Under the pieces are notes generated by a model, which saw only the letters and a program-made list of their open reading frames with translations, searched no databases and had not been told where the DNA came from. A DNA stretch of 64,000 nt from the NCBI RefSeq assembly GCF_020510425.1, contig NZ_JAHBAH010000001.1:2647001-2711000 (forward strand), read 5' to 3'. Made by a program: the position numbers and the translations under genes. Positions 1-8,651 of this stretch are shown one piece after another; within the stretch, counting starts at the first letter, position 1, and the number at the start of each line of letters is the position of its first letter. The stretch is from Quatrionicoccus australiensis (lineage in GTDB: Bacteria; Pseudomonadota; Gammaproteobacteria; Burkholderiales; Rhodocyclaceae).

Positions 1-1695
1 GCTGGCGGCCTGCTCGCTCGCCGATTGCGACAGGCTCTGGGCGGTGGCGCTGACCTCTTCCGCCGAGCCGGAGAGCGAGTTGGCTGCGTCGCGCACTTCG
101 CCGATGATTTCGGCCAGCTTCTGCTGGGTCTGATTCACCGAGTTCTTCAGTTCGAGCAGGCTGCCCTGGTAATTGCCGGCGATGTTGCGCGTCAGATCGC
201 CGCTTTCCATGGCTTGCATGACGCCCATCGCTTCGTTGAGCGGTTGCACGATGGCATCGAGCGTGCCGTTGATGCCGTCGATGATGCGGAAGAAATCGCC
301 GCGGTGGCGACCGGCGTCGGCGCGTACGTCAAGTTGTCCGGCGCGGGCGGCCTGGGCCAGCATCTGGGTGTCGGCGATCAGCGCCTTGATATTGGTGCGA
401 ACCTGCTCGACGGTGTCGTTGATGAAGGCTTTCTTGCCCGGGAACTGTTCGAGCGGCGCGTCGCAATTGCCTTCGCCGAATTCCCTGATGCAGGCCATCG
501 CCTTTTTCTTGACGGCGATATGGCCGCCAACCATGTCATTGACGCCCTGTGCCATGATCTGGAAGTCACCCTTGAACTTGCCGGTGTCGATCTGGACGTC
601 GATGTCGCCATTGTTGTGCTCGGCGCTCATGTGGCGCATGTCGGCGATGAAGTCCTGCAGGTTGCGGCGCATCTGCTCGATGGTGTCGTTGATGAAAGCC
701 TTCTTGCCCGGGAACTGTTCGAGCGGTGCCGAGAAGTTGCCTTCGCCGAATTCCTTGATGCAGGCCATGGCTTTTTTCTTGACGGCGATATGGCCGGTCA
801 CCATGTCATTGACGCCCTGCGCCATGACCTGGAAATCGCCCTTGAATTTGCTGCTATCGATCAGGACGTCGATGTCGCCCTTGTCGTGCTCTGTACTCAT
901 GTGGTGCATGTCGGCGATGAAACTCTGCAGGGTGCCGCTCATGTCGCGGATGGCGGCCATCAGACTGCTTGTGTCGCCGGTGCGAAGTTCGATCTGGGTA
1001 CTCAGGTCGCCGGCCGCTACGCGACGAGCGATGGTCGTGGCCTGATCAGGTTCGCCTCCGAGCTGGCGCAACAGGTTGCGGGTAATCAGGAGGCCGATGA
1101 TGCTGAGTGCCCCCAACGTCAGGACCAAGACGCCTGACAGCATCATGACGGCTGTTTGTTCCGTGGCGGCGGCGGCGGCGGCCCCGGTTTTTGCCAGCTC
1201 GACGTTGTATTGCATATGTTCGTCGAAGGCCGCATTGATTCTCTGCGACAGGGCGGCAGTCGCATTGAGCTGGGCTTTCGCTTGCTCCGTCTTGCCGCTT
1301 TCGGTCAGGACCGTGAACTGTTGCAGGCTGGCCTCATATTCGGCAAGCGCTGCCTTGTCGGCGGCGAGCAGGGAGCGGTCTTTTTCATCCGAGAGGAGGC
1401 TTTCGTATTCCTTCAAGGTGGCGAATATCTGATCGCGGTTGGCTTTTCCCTTTTCATGCTCGTAGTTGCGCTCGCCTTCGGTTTCCGCCATGCGCTGGCG
1501 ATAGATACGCACACGCCAGCGGCCGAATTGTTCGACGGCCTGACTCAGGGTCAGGATGCTTGGGACACTGTTTTCATTGCCGTAATTGGCGGAGGAGAAA
1601 ACCTGCTTGGTCTGATAGATGGCGATGCCGGCCAGAAGCAGGGCGCCGAGGATGCCGGATAAAACGAGCAGGGCCATTTTTTTGCTGACGCTCAT
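1..1695 (-). CDS. Methyl-accepting chemotaxis protein with tandem HAMP-like repeats (3' end beyond window)
   Basis: Membrane chemoreceptor that should feed the CheA encoded just upstream. 565 codons are visible. TM1 is about residues 7-27, followed by a helical periplasmic domain of about 155 residues and TM2 about 183-204. Then come a HAMP segment and two near-identical 90-residue blocks, each with GDIDV, KFKGDFQ, MAQGVNDM, AVKKKAMACI, FGEGN and FPGKKAFINDT. Another HAMP-like segment follows (AGQLDVRADAGRHRGDF) and then the first helix of the MCP signalling domain (SAEEVSATAQSLSQSASEQA), where the window edge cuts the gene. It starts 5 bp after the cheA stop, with an AGGAGTAA-type ribosome site inside the cheA end. 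The repeat blocks look like a recent internal duplication. The ligand is unknown. Confidence 0.93.
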   Translation of the reverse strand, partial: MSVSKKMALLVLSGILGALLLAGIAIYQTKQVFSSANYGNENSVPSILTLSQAVEQFGRWRVRIYRQRMAETEGERNYEHEKGKANRDQIFATLKEYESLLSDEKDRSLLAADKAALAEYEASLQQFTVLTESGKTEQAKAQLNATAALSQRINAAFDEHMQYNVELAKTGAAAAAATEQTAVMMLSGVLVLTLGALSIIGLLITRNLLRQLGGEPDQATTIARRVAAGDLSTQIELRTGDTSSLMAAIRDMSGTLQSFIADMHHMSTEHDKGDIDVLIDSSKFKGDFQVMAQGVNDMVTGHIAVKKKAMACIKEFGEGNFSAPLEQFPGKKAFINDTIEQMRRNLQDFIADMRHMSAEHNNGDIDVQIDTGKFKGDFQIMAQGVNDMVGGHIAVKKKAMACIREFGEGNCDAPLEQFPGKKAFINDTVEQVRTNIKALIADTQMLAQAARAGQLDVRADAGRHRGDFFRIIDGINGTLDAIVQPLNEAMGVMQAMESGDLTRNIAGNYQGSLLELKNSVNQTQQKLAEIIGEVRDAANSLSGSAEEVSATAQSLSQSASEQAAS

Positions 1696-1700
1696 GGTGC

Positions 1701-3842
1701 TTACTCCTTGGTAGCGATGCATTGTTCCTGGGCGATAGCCGGAACATGCTGGTTTGCTGTGGTGGTCAGTTTGATCAGACCGGGAATGTCGAGGATGAGA
1801 GCGACTTCGCCGCTCCCCAGAATGGTCGAACCGCCGATGCCGCGGATCTGGCTGAAGACCTTGCCCAGCGGTTTGATGACGGTCTGGAATTCGCCCATCA
1901 GACGATCGACGACGAGCCCGGCGCGTTGTCCGGCGTACTGGACGACGACCACGTTCTCGCGTCCCGGTGCCGGGGCGGCGACTTCGAATTGCTCGCGCAA
2001 GCGGATGAAGGGCAGCACGCTACCGCGCAGGTTGAGGTAATCCGGGGGCTGTTCTTCGCTGAGGGGCGGTGTCGGCAACTCGATACATTCGACCACCATG
2101 TCGAGCGGCAGCACATAGGACGCTGCTCCGACGCCGACCATGAAGCCGTCGATGATCGCCAGGGTGAGCGGCAGGCGGATACGCACCGTGGTGCCGACGC
2201 CCTCGATGCTTTCAATGTCTACCGTGCCGCGCAGAGCCTGGATGTTGCGCTTGACGACGTCCATGCCGACACCGCGCCCGGAGAGCTTGCTGACCTGTTC
2301 GGCCGTTGAGAAGCCGGGCTCGAAGACAAGATTGAATATTTCCTTGTCGGACAGTGTCTGGTTCTCGCCAACCAGGCCTCGCTCGATCGCTTTTTGCAGG
2401 ATGCGCTCTTTCTTCAGTCCGCCGCCATCGTCGCTGACTTCGATGACGATGCTGCCCGACTCGTGAAAGGCATTGAGGCGCAATTGTCCTTTCGCCGGCT
2501 TGCCACGGGCGCGGCGGACATCGGCCGCCTCGATGCCGTGGTCCATCGAGTTGCGGACGATGTGGGTCAGCGGGTCGCCGATCTTTTCGACGACGGTCTT
2601 GTCGAGCTCGGTGTCGCCGCCGCGGATGTCGAGCTCGATATCCTTGCCGATTTCCTTGGCGACATCGCGTACGACGCGCCGGAAACGGTTGAAGGTGGCG
2701 CCGATCTGGACCATGCGCAGGGTCAGGGCCGAGTCGCGGACGTCCTCGACCAGGCGCGAAACCTGTGCCGTTGCTTCAGTGAGTTCGGGGGCCTTGAATT
2801 TCCGGGCGACCATGCTGGCGCCGGCGCCGGCGATGATCAGTTCGCCGACCAGGTCGATCAACTGGTCGAGCTTGGCGGCATCGACCCGGATCAGGCTGGA
2901 TTCGGAATTTCTGACTTCCTTGCATTGCGGATCGGCAGCTTCGCCGATCGGGGTGTCGTTCTGGCTGGTCTCGACTCCGGTTTCCTGCGTATCGAGGCGG
3001 GCGACTTCATCGGACGTCAGGCTGCCCAGCGCCAGCAGGATCTCGTGCATGTCCGGGTCCTTGCTCAGGGCGGCAACCATGTTGCGATATTCGGCCAGCG
3101 GCGCGTGCGGGGGGATCAAGTGGATCAGGCAGTCGTCGCGGATGAAATCGAAGGCGCCATCGATTTCGGTTGGGGGGCTGGTGCTGCTCAGTGCCAGTTC
3201 GAAACCCAGGTAGCAGGCTTCCGGATCGATTTCGGCGAGCATCGGGACGGCATCCGTGATGCTGCGGATGGCGGCGATTTCGCCCAATGTTGCCAGATAG
3301 CGCAGGATGGACACGGGGTCCATCCCCTGGCGCAGCACATCCGGGCCGAAACGCAGGGAAACATGCCAGTTGGCACTACTGACCCCCGCTCCGGCTGTAC
3401 CACTCGCCTGCACGGCATTTCCCGCAGAGACGGCGGCAGTGGCAGTGGTTCCGAGATAGGTTTCGAGGCTGGCAACCAGCGTCTGGCCAATGGCGTTGAC
3501 GGAGGCGTCGGGCGTTTTGTGCGCAGCCAGCAGTTCGATCAATTGCCCCATGTAGTCGCCCGCCTTGAGTAACAAGGCGCCGAGTACCTCATCTAACCTG
3601 ATCTCGTTGTTGCGGACGCGATCGAGTACGCTTTCGGCGACGTGAGTGAAGGCGACAATGTGGTCGAGTCCGAACAGGCCGGCGCTACCCTTGATGGTGT
3701 GGGCGGCACGGAAAATGGCATTGATCGTTTCCGGGTCGTTTGGCCGGTTCTCCATGTCGAGCAGCGCTTCTTCCATCTGCTGCAGGAGTTCTCGGCTTTC
3801 GGCAATGAAGGTCTGCAGGGCGTCGTCGAGATCCATGCTCAT
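1701..3842 (-). CDS. cheA: Chemotaxis sensor histidine kinase CheA
   Basis: Cytoplasmic histidine kinase that takes receptor signals and phosphorylates CheY/CheB-type regulators. 713 aa. The Hpt domain is N-terminal, with phospho-acceptor His48 in AAHTIKGSAGLFG. A variable middle region follows, then the dimerisation helix pair, the HATPase domain (N-box HIVRNSMDHGIE; DDGGGL; GRGVGMDVVK) and a C-terminal CheW-like domain. I chose the ATG at 3842 because it overlaps the stop of the STAS gene as ATGA (translational coupling); a second ATG lies two codons later. An upstream in-frame extension to 3935 lies inside the STAS gene and is unlikely. No cheW, cheR or cheB is visible here; they could lie left of the window. 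Confidence 0.96.
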   Translation of the reverse strand: MSMDLDDALQTFIAESRELLQQMEEALLDMENRPNDPETINAIFRAAHTIKGSAGLFGLDHIVAFTHVAESVLDRVRNNEIRLDEVLGALLLKAGDYMGQLIELLAAHKTPDASVNAIGQTLVASLETYLGTTATAAVSAGNAVQASGTAGAGVSSANWHVSLRFGPDVLRQGMDPVSILRYLATLGEIAAIRSITDAVPMLAEIDPEACYLGFELALSSTSPPTEIDGAFDFIRDDCLIHLIPPHAPLAEYRNMVAALSKDPDMHEILLALGSLTSDEVARLDTQETGVETSQNDTPIGEAADPQCKEVRNSESSLIRVDAAKLDQLIDLVGELIIAGAGASMVARKFKAPELTEATAQVSRLVEDVRDSALTLRMVQIGATFNRFRRVVRDVAKEIGKDIELDIRGGDTELDKTVVEKIGDPLTHIVRNSMDHGIEAADVRRARGKPAKGQLRLNAFHESGSIVIEVSDDGGGLKKERILQKAIERGLVGENQTLSDKEIFNLVFEPGFSTAEQVSKLSGRGVGMDVVKRNIQALRGTVDIESIEGVGTTVRIRLPLTLAIIDGFMVGVGAASYVLPLDMVVECIELPTPPLSEEQPPDYLNLRGSVLPFIRLREQFEVAAPAPGRENVVVVQYAGQRAGLVVDRLMGEFQTVIKPLGKVFSQIRGIGGSTILGSGEVALILDIPGLIKLTTTANQHVPAIAQEQCIATKE

Positions 3843-4159
3843 GGCTGTTCCCCTTGGCCGAGGTTTTGCATGTTCACGTTCAGGGACTGCATCAGCTGGG
3901 CAAAGTCGAGCAGGGCGCGAACGACCGAGCTGCACTGGCCGAATTGCAACTGACGTCCTTCCCCGGCGGCCTGGCGCTGTACCGCCAGCAAGAGTTGCAG
4001 ACCGGCGCTGTCGATTTCGCTGACTTCGGCAAGTTCGAGCTGGATGTCGTCATTGCCGGTCATTTCATTGACCAGCTTGTCCCGCCATTCGCTGGCGGTG
4101 TATATGGTCAGCTCGCCGTTGATGAAAATTTGGCGGCCGCTCTGGGCAGACTCGTTCAT
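3839..4159 (-). CDS. STAS-domain protein (anti-anti-sigma-factor-like)
   Basis: 106 aa, a single STAS domain. The segment EVSEIDSAGLQLLLAV holds the conserved D-S-A-G loop whose Ser is the usual phosphorylation site in SpoIIAA-type proteins, so that site is intact. STAS proteins usually bind a kinase or anti-sigma partner. Here the gene sits between the CheY-like gene and cheA and overlaps cheA by 4 bp, so a role in modulating the chemosensory complex is the simplest inference. No anti-sigma kinase is visible nearby. The downstream target is unknown. Confidence 0.88.
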   Translation of the reverse strand: MNESAQSGRQIFINGELTIYTASEWRDKLVNEMTGNDDIQLELAEVSEIDSAGLQLLLAVQRQAAGEGRQLQFGQCSSVVRALLDFAQLMQSLNVNMQNLGQGEQP

Positions 4160-4185
4160 GGTGTCTTCTCCGTGGGGCGGGATGA

Positions 4186-4554
4186 TCAGGGCAGGATCAG
4201 CTTGCCGACCGCGGCAAGCATCTGGGCCGGCTGGAAAGGCTTGACCACCCAGGCTTTCGCCCCGGCCGCCTGACCGGCCTGTTTCTTGGTGTCGCCGGCT
4301 TCCGTGGTAAGCATGATCACCGGCGTGAATTTGTAGGCCGGCAATTGCTTGCTTTCCTTGACGAAGGTGATGCCGTCCATGTTCGGCATGTTCACGTCGC
4401 TGATGATCAGGTGGATCTTGCGACCGTCGAGTTTCTTCAGGCCGTCGACGCCGTCACAGGCTTCGATGACGTCGTAACCGGCGCCCTTGAGGGAAATGCT
4501 GACGACCTGGCGCAGCGAGGCGGAGTCATCGACGATAAGAATGGTTTTTGCCAT
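4186..4554 (-). CDS. CheY-like single-domain response regulator
   Basis: 122 aa, a receiver domain only. The acidic pair is D9/D10 (ILIVDDS), the phospho-acceptor is D53 (IISDVNMPNMDG), the switch Thr is in MLTTEAG, and K105 is in VVKPF, so the full active site is present. It would be phosphorylated by the CheA encoded downstream. The start is the ATG at 4554, from MAKTILIVDD; upstream in-frame sequence to 4848 belongs to the antisense of the neighbouring MCP gene. It lies 16 bp after the short MCP gene and 26 bp before STAS, in one operon. Whether it acts on a flagellar switch or another output cannot be told from sequence. Confidence 0.95.
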   Translation of the reverse strand: MAKTILIVDDSASLRQVVSISLKGAGYDVIEACDGVDGLKKLDGRKIHLIISDVNMPNMDGITFVKESKQLPAYKFTPVIMLTTEAGDTKKQAGQAAGAKAWVVKPFQPAQMLAAVGKLILP

Positions 4555-4570
4555 GGGATTTCTCCGTATT

Positions 4571-5758
4571 TCAGAAAAAGGTGATTTCGTCGGCAGCGGC
4601 GGGCTTGGCGCCGCTGTGCTGGAGTTGATGCTGTTCGGGGGTGGTGAATTTTTCGGCCATCTCGGCCAGCCATGCCGCGCTGTCGACTTCGCCGGCAGGG
4701 TGGCCGGCGGCTGCCGCGCGTGCCGCATCATGTACGCGCTCTTCGAGGCGGCGCAGATCGGTGCGGACATGGTCGAGCACCTGGCCGACGCGGTCCTGGA
4801 ATTGCAGGGCGACCAGGACTTCACCGATTTCCTGGCCGATATGCTCACCCTCGCGGGTCAGCGTATTCGAGTTGGCCACCAGCACATCAGCCGCATCGCG
4901 AAAACGTGCCACGACATCGCCGATATGCTGGCCGGAGTTGCTGAGCAGCTTGAGTTCCTGCTCGGCGTACTGCTGCGAGGTATCAAGCGTGGTGCTGATG
5001 CTGTGATTCACGATGGCAACCGTTTCGGCGATTTTGCGACCGGTATCGCCAGACAGGGATGACAGCTTGCGGACTTCATCGGCAACGACCGCAAAGCCGC
5101 GTCCGGCCTCGCCTGCCCGGGCGGCTTCGATGGCCGCGTTGAGGGCCAGCAGATTGGTCTGCTTGGCAATTTCGCCGACACCGCGGGCCATCGATTCGAG
5201 TTGGCTGGTCATGCCGGACAATTCGCGCATCTGCTGCAGCAGGATGTCCTTGTTGGCCAGCGTGCCCTGCAGGTCGGAGATGATGCCGTTGAGTTCGGCC
5301 TCGCTGCTGGCCAGCAGACTGACCATGTCGACGCCGGCGTCCGAACGCACCGCGCTGACCGTACTCTGGATGCGCCCGGAAAGATCGGCAAAGCGATTGC
5401 TCAGGGCGGTGATCGATTCCTCGGTCTGGGCATGCACGATATCGATCTGGCTGGCCCACAGCGGCAGCACCTGCGTGCACAAGTGATCAAGGCCTTGCAG
5501 GCGTCGGGTTGCCGCCGTATCGAGTGCTTCTTGCGTCGCGGCCGTGGCTTGCTCAGACCAGGTGCGCCGGGCCGATTTTTCGCCGTGTCGCAGCCAGAAC
5601 AGGCCGATAGTCGCAGCCAGCAGAATCGCGCCGACGCTGAGCAGCATGCTGCCGGAAAAGCCATCGCGCAGAACGCTGCTCAGGCAGCCGGCCAGCGTCG
5701 GCAAGGCGAGGGAAAACGTCATCGCCCGGGTCAGTGATGGCACTGTCTTGTCGCTCAT
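4571..5758 (-). CDS. Short MCP-like signalling protein without a periplasmic sensor domain
   Basis: 395 aa. Two hydrophobic segments near residues 14-32 and 36-55 leave almost no periplasmic loop. The MCP signalling core follows, with the conserved tip [29 protein letters not shown]. The C-terminus ends in an acidic/aromatic tail (EITFF) after an EKFTTPEQH segment, not the NWETF-type CheR pentapeptide; I recall similar tails in other short MCPs, but this is not checked. The design suggests it senses the membrane or a cytoplasmic cue. Its start overlaps the stop of the upstream HTH-REC gene by 4 bp (ATGA), so the two are probably translationally coupled. Confidence 0.9.
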   Translation of the reverse strand: MSDKTVPSLTRAMTFSLALPTLAGCLSSVLRDGFSGSMLLSVGAILLAATIGLFWLRHGEKSARRTWSEQATAATQEALDTAATRRLQGLDHLCTQVLPLWASQIDIVHAQTEESITALSNRFADLSGRIQSTVSAVRSDAGVDMVSLLASSEAELNGIISDLQGTLANKDILLQQMRELSGMTSQLESMARGVGEIAKQTNLLALNAAIEAARAGEAGRGFAVVADEVRKLSSLSGDTGRKIAETVAIVNHSISTTLDTSQQYAEQELKLLSNSGQHIGDVVARFRDAADVLVANSNTLTREGEHIGQEIGEVLVALQFQDRVGQVLDHVRTDLRRLEERVHDAARAAAAGHPAGEVDSAAWLAEMAEKFTTPEQHQLQHSGAKPAAADEITFF

Positions 5759-6360
5759 GCTTTTCTCCGATGGTTTTGGCGCCCCTGGATAAAAGCGCGG
5801 ATCAAACGTTGCAGTTCATCTTGGGCGGGCGGCTTGCCGAGCAGGATGAACTCGCTCGGCAATTGCCGGCGCAGCTCGGCCATTGCGGCGTGATCGGGGG
5901 CAAGGGCAATGAGCAGGGTGCCGGCGAGAAGGGAGGTGCCTGACGCACGATCGTGCTGCTGCAGGCTCACGGCATCGAGGGTGTCGAGATTGGCGATCAG
6001 GACATCCGGCGTTTTTTCGCCGAGGCTGAGCAGACTTTCGAAGGCCGTTGCCGAAAGCTGGATCTTGCTGTTCGGGAAAGCGGCGAGCAGTGCTTCGCCG
6101 AGATACTCGCGTTCGCTCTGCGCGGTTTCAATGATCAGGATGGAAAGTGCTTCTCCCGTTCCCTGGTCGGCCGCCATTTTCTGCTGCTCGACGATCAGGG
6201 CAAGTGAACTGCGCAGGATGCGGCGGTGCCCGCCCGGGGTTTTCCAGGCTTGCAGCATGCCGTTTTCGACCCACAGCTGGGCGGCGCGTACGCTGATGCC
6301 GAGTATCTTGGCGGCTTCGCTGGTGGAGCAGGTGGCAGGAATGGCAGGTTTGTTTGTCAT
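5755..6360 (-). CDS. Regulator with excisionase/MerR-type HTH and degenerate receiver domain
   Basis: 201 aa. Residues about 10-58 form a winged helix-turn-helix of the MerR/excisionase kind ([20 protein letters not shown], then a GGHRR wing). Residues about 72-190 resemble a receiver fold, but the acidic pocket is eroded: ILIIETAQ replaces the DD pair and [10 protein letters not shown] stands at the phospho-Asp strand, while the K of LLGKPPA remains. It heads the chemosensory operon. I infer a DNA-binding regulator whose receiver works without ordinary phosphorylation. A good sigma70-type promoter lies immediately upstream. Confidence 0.82.
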   Translation of the reverse strand: MTNKPAIPATCSTSEAAKILGISVRAAQLWVENGMLQAWKTPGGHRRILRSSLALIVEQQKMAADQGTGEALSILIIETAQSEREYLGEALLAAFPNSKIQLSATAFESLLSLGEKTPDVLIANLDTLDAVSLQQHDRASGTSLLAGTLLIALAPDHAAMAELRRQLPSEFILLGKPPAQDELQRLIRAFIQGRQNHRRKA

Positions 6361-6383
6361 GGTTTCGTTTGTCAGTTTTGATC

Positions 6384-6412
6384 ATATTAACAGATTTATT
6401 GAATTTAACAAT
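6384..6412 (-). promoter_or_regulatory. Probable sigma70 promoter of the chemosensory operon
   Basis: On the minus strand a -35 TTGTTA (6407-6412) and a -10 TAATAT (6384-6389) are separated by 17 bp, placing transcription start near 6377 and leaving a short leader before the ATG at 6360. The area is AT-rich in a GC-rich genome and contains two TTAACA direct repeats 18 bp apart (6387 and 6405), a possible operator. This is a sequence-only prediction. Confidence 0.5.
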
Positions 6413-6460
6413 AGGATAGCGTTTTTACAGTTGTTAATACTTTTGTTGGCTGTAAACGCA

Positions 6461-6487
6461 GAAAGCGCCTTGCTGGAAGGCGCTTTC
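6461..6487. terminator. Perfect 11-bp stem hairpin in an otherwise empty intergenic stretch
   Basis: GAAAGCGCCTT pairs with AAGGCGCTTTC across a 5-base loop. The U-tract is poor on both strands. The stretch 6361-6695 has no convincing gene: it holds the operon promoter, this hairpin, a weaker cgctt/aagcg hairpin near 6575-6589 and the OsmC terminator. The hairpin may stop read-through toward the chemosensory operon or end a small unrecognised transcript. Confidence 0.4.
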
Positions 6488-6633
6488 GCATGGGAGGAAT
6501 TTCAGGGGAGCGCTTTTAGCGCCTGATGATTTCTGATCGGACCTGGATCAATCCTGATCGCAAGCGGCACAACGCGCTTGGAAAAAGCGTGGGCCAAGGC
6601 AATCCGAAGGCATGTTTACGCAAGGCCATAAAG

Positions 6634-6660
6634 GAAAAGCCCGCCAATTGGCGGGCTTTC
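6634..6660 (-). terminator. Rho-independent terminator of the OsmC gene
   Basis: On the minus strand the stem GAAAGCCCGCC / GGCGGGCTTTTC with an AATT loop is followed by TTTTCCTTTA. It lies 36 bp downstream of the OsmC stop codon. Confidence 0.8.
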
Positions 6661-6695
6661 TGCAGTCTGTTGGCGGCCGCCGGGCGGCCTGGCGA

Positions 6696-7073
6696 TCAGA
6701 CCTCTTCGACCTGGAAGTCGATGTTCGGGCCGTCGGCAACCACTTCCTTGACGGCGCAGTGCACGATGCTTTCGAGCACTGCGGCTTTCTGCTCGGCCGT
6801 GAAGCCTTCCGGGAAGCGTACTTCGGTCTTGAACTTGGCCAGGGTCAGCGGGCCGCCGGGGCCGGCGAAGGGCTTGCAGTTGATCTCGATGCCGGCGGCG
6901 GAAATGCCGAGGCCCTTGCAGGCCTTCTTGGCAAACACGGCGGCGCAGGCGGCGAGCGAGGCGTAGAAGGCTTCCAGCGGATTCATCAGCGAGCCGTCGA
7001 GGGCATAGTCGGCCTCGTACTTGCTGGTGGTGACCTTGATGCGCGGGGTGCTGTCGACAACGGTGGCGTACAT
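6696..7073 (-). CDS. OsmC/Ohr-family protein
   Basis: 125 aa. OsmC-family proteins are cytoplasmic dimeric thiol peroxidases that reduce organic hydroperoxides. The two family cysteines are present: one in LAACAAVFAKK (the central helix) and one in ESIVHCAVKEV. The ATG at 7073 (MYATVVD) is preferred because AAGGAAG lies just upstream; an in-frame start at 7127 would add 18 residues of non-family sequence and remove the leader. A perfect palindrome at 7112-7127 sits in the upstream region. Monocistronic, with its own terminator. Whether it is of the OsmC, Ohr or YhfA subgroup cannot be settled by eye. Confidence 0.85.
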   Translation of the reverse strand: MYATVVDSTPRIKVTTSKYEADYALDGSLMNPLEAFYASLAACAAVFAKKACKGLGISAAGIEINCKPFAGPGGPLTLAKFKTEVRFPEGFTAEQKAAVLESIVHCAVKEVVADGPNIDFQVEEV

Positions 7074-7111
7074 GCTGATCTTCCTTGATGTTGGTTTTCT
7101 GGTTTTGACGG

Positions 7112-7127
7112 GTGATCTGGCGATCAC
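7112..7127. promoter_or_regulatory. Palindrome upstream of the OsmC-family gene
   Basis: GTGATC-TGGC-GATCAC is a perfect 6-bp inverted repeat 39 bp upstream of the start codon, next to an AT-rich run (7130-7155) that could hold the promoter. It is a candidate operator; the regulator is unknown. Confidence 0.35.
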
Positions 7128-7169
7128 TACATATCAATATAATAAACCGCTAATATGTTTGGCGCAAAA

Positions 7170-7199
7170 AAAGACCGTCGGTACTCACCGGCGGTCTTT
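7170..7199 (-). terminator. Rho-independent terminator of argH
   Basis: Stem AAAGACCGCCGG / CCGACGGTCTTT (one mismatch) followed by a run of seven T on the minus strand, 19 bp after the argH stop. Confidence 0.85.
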
Positions 7200-7217
7200 G
7201 TCCTTGCTGGCGGAAAA

Positions 7218-8606
7218 TCAGGCCAGACGGGCGCGGGCGCGGGCGATGGCGGCCCGGACCTGGTTCGGTGCGGTGCCGCCGATATGGTTGCGCGAGGCGA
7301 GCGAGCCCTCGACGGTCAACACTGCAAAAACGTCGTTTTCCACTTGCGGGCAGAAAGCGCGCAGTTCTTCCAGGCTCAGTTGCGGCAGGTCGACGCCTTT
7401 CTGTTCGGCGGCCTTGACGGCGTGGCCGACCGCTTCGTGCGCGTCGCGGAAGGGCAGGCCCTTCTTGACCAGGTAGTCGGCGAGGTCGGTGGCGGTGGCG
7501 AAGCCCTGGGTCAGCGCGGCTTTCATGTTGTCGGCGCGCACCGTGATGCCGCCGGCCATGTCGGCGAAGATGCGCAGCGTGTCGGTGACGGTGTCGACGG
7601 CGTCGAACAGCGGCTCTTTATCTTCCTGGTTGTCCTTGTTGTAGGCCAGCGGCTGCGACTTCATCAGGGTCAGCAGCGACATCAGCTGGCCATAGACGCG
7701 ACCGGTCTTGCCACGGGCCAGTTCCGGCACGTCCGGATTCTTCTTCTGCGGCATGATCGACGAGCCGGTGCAGAAGCGGTCGGCGATCTGGATGAAGCCG
7801 ACGCGCGGGCTCATCCACATCACCAGTTCTTCCGACAGGCGGCTGATGTGCATCATCAGCAGGGCGCAGGCCGAGGTGAATTCGATGGCGAAATCGCGAT
7901 CCGAGACGGCGTCCAGCGAATTTTCGCAGACACCCTCGAAGCCGAGCTGTTCGGCGACATATTCGCGGTCGATCGGGTAGGTCGTACCGGCCAGCGCGGC
8001 GGCACCGAGCGGCAGGCGGGCAACGCGCTTGCGGCAGTCGGCGTAGCGCTCGGCATCGCGGCCGAACATCTCGAAATAGGCCAGCATGTGGTGGCCGAAA
8101 GTCACCGGTTGCGCGACCTGCAGGTGCGTGAAGCCGGGCATCGGCGTTGCTGCTTCCTTCTCGGCCAGATCGACCAGGGCCGAGCGGAAGGCCTTGATCA
8201 GGACCAGGATGTCGTCGATCGAATCGCGCAGGTAGAGGCGAATGTCGGTGGCCACCTGGTCGTTGCGCGAACGGCCGGTATGCAGGCGCTTGCCGGCATC
8301 GCCAACGAGCGCGGTGAGGCGCTTTTCGATATTCAGATGCACGTCTTCGAGGTCGAGCGACCATTCGAACTTGCCCGATTCGATTTCCTCGGTGACGATC
8401 GCCATGCCGCGCTCGATGTCGGCCAGGTCGGCCGCGGCGATGATGCCCTGCTTGGCGAGCATGCGGGCGTGCGCCAGCGAGCCGCGGATGTCCTGACGCC
8501 ACATGCGCTGGTCGAAGTCGACGGAAGCGGTATAACGTTTGACGAGATCGGAAACCGGTTCGGAGAAACGGCCGGCCCAGGTGTATTGCGTGGCGTTGGA
8601 AGTCAT
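7218..8606 (-). CDS. argH: Argininosuccinate lyase
   Basis: Cytoplasmic enzyme of the last arginine step: argininosuccinate to arginine plus fumarate. 462 aa, the usual family length. The fumarase/aspartase superfamily signature [12 protein letters not shown] is present, as are the substrate-binding segments [12 protein letters not shown] and [13 protein letters not shown]. It starts 45 bp from the divergent histidine-kinase gene and is followed by its own terminator. ArgH next to an AlgZ/AlgR-type pair is an arrangement also known from Pseudomonas, so the neighbourhood is probably ancestral. Confidence 0.97.
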   Translation of the reverse strand: MTSNATQYTWAGRFSEPVSDLVKRYTASVDFDQRMWRQDIRGSLAHARMLAKQGIIAAADLADIERGMAIVTEEIESGKFEWSLDLEDVHLNIEKRLTALVGDAGKRLHTGRSRNDQVATDIRLYLRDSIDDILVLIKAFRSALVDLAEKEAATPMPGFTHLQVAQPVTFGHHMLAYFEMFGRDAERYADCRKRVARLPLGAAALAGTTYPIDREYVAEQLGFEGVCENSLDAVSDRDFAIEFTSACALLMMHISRLSEELVMWMSPRVGFIQIADRFCTGSSIMPQKKNPDVPELARGKTGRVYGQLMSLLTLMKSQPLAYNKDNQEDKEPLFDAVDTVTDTLRIFADMAGGITVRADNMKAALTQGFATATDLADYLVKKGLPFRDAHEAVGHAVKAAEQKGVDLPQLSLEELRAFCPQVENDVFAVLTVEGSLASRNHIGGTAPNQVRAAIARARARLA

Positions 8607-8651
8607 GTCTTTGGTCTAGAATCGGGAAATCAGGCGCAAATTGCACAGAGA

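Noticed and set aside
25..1137. Plus-strand reading frames over the MCP gene
   Set aside because: They are antisense to a receptor whose transmembrane helices and repeats are clear.
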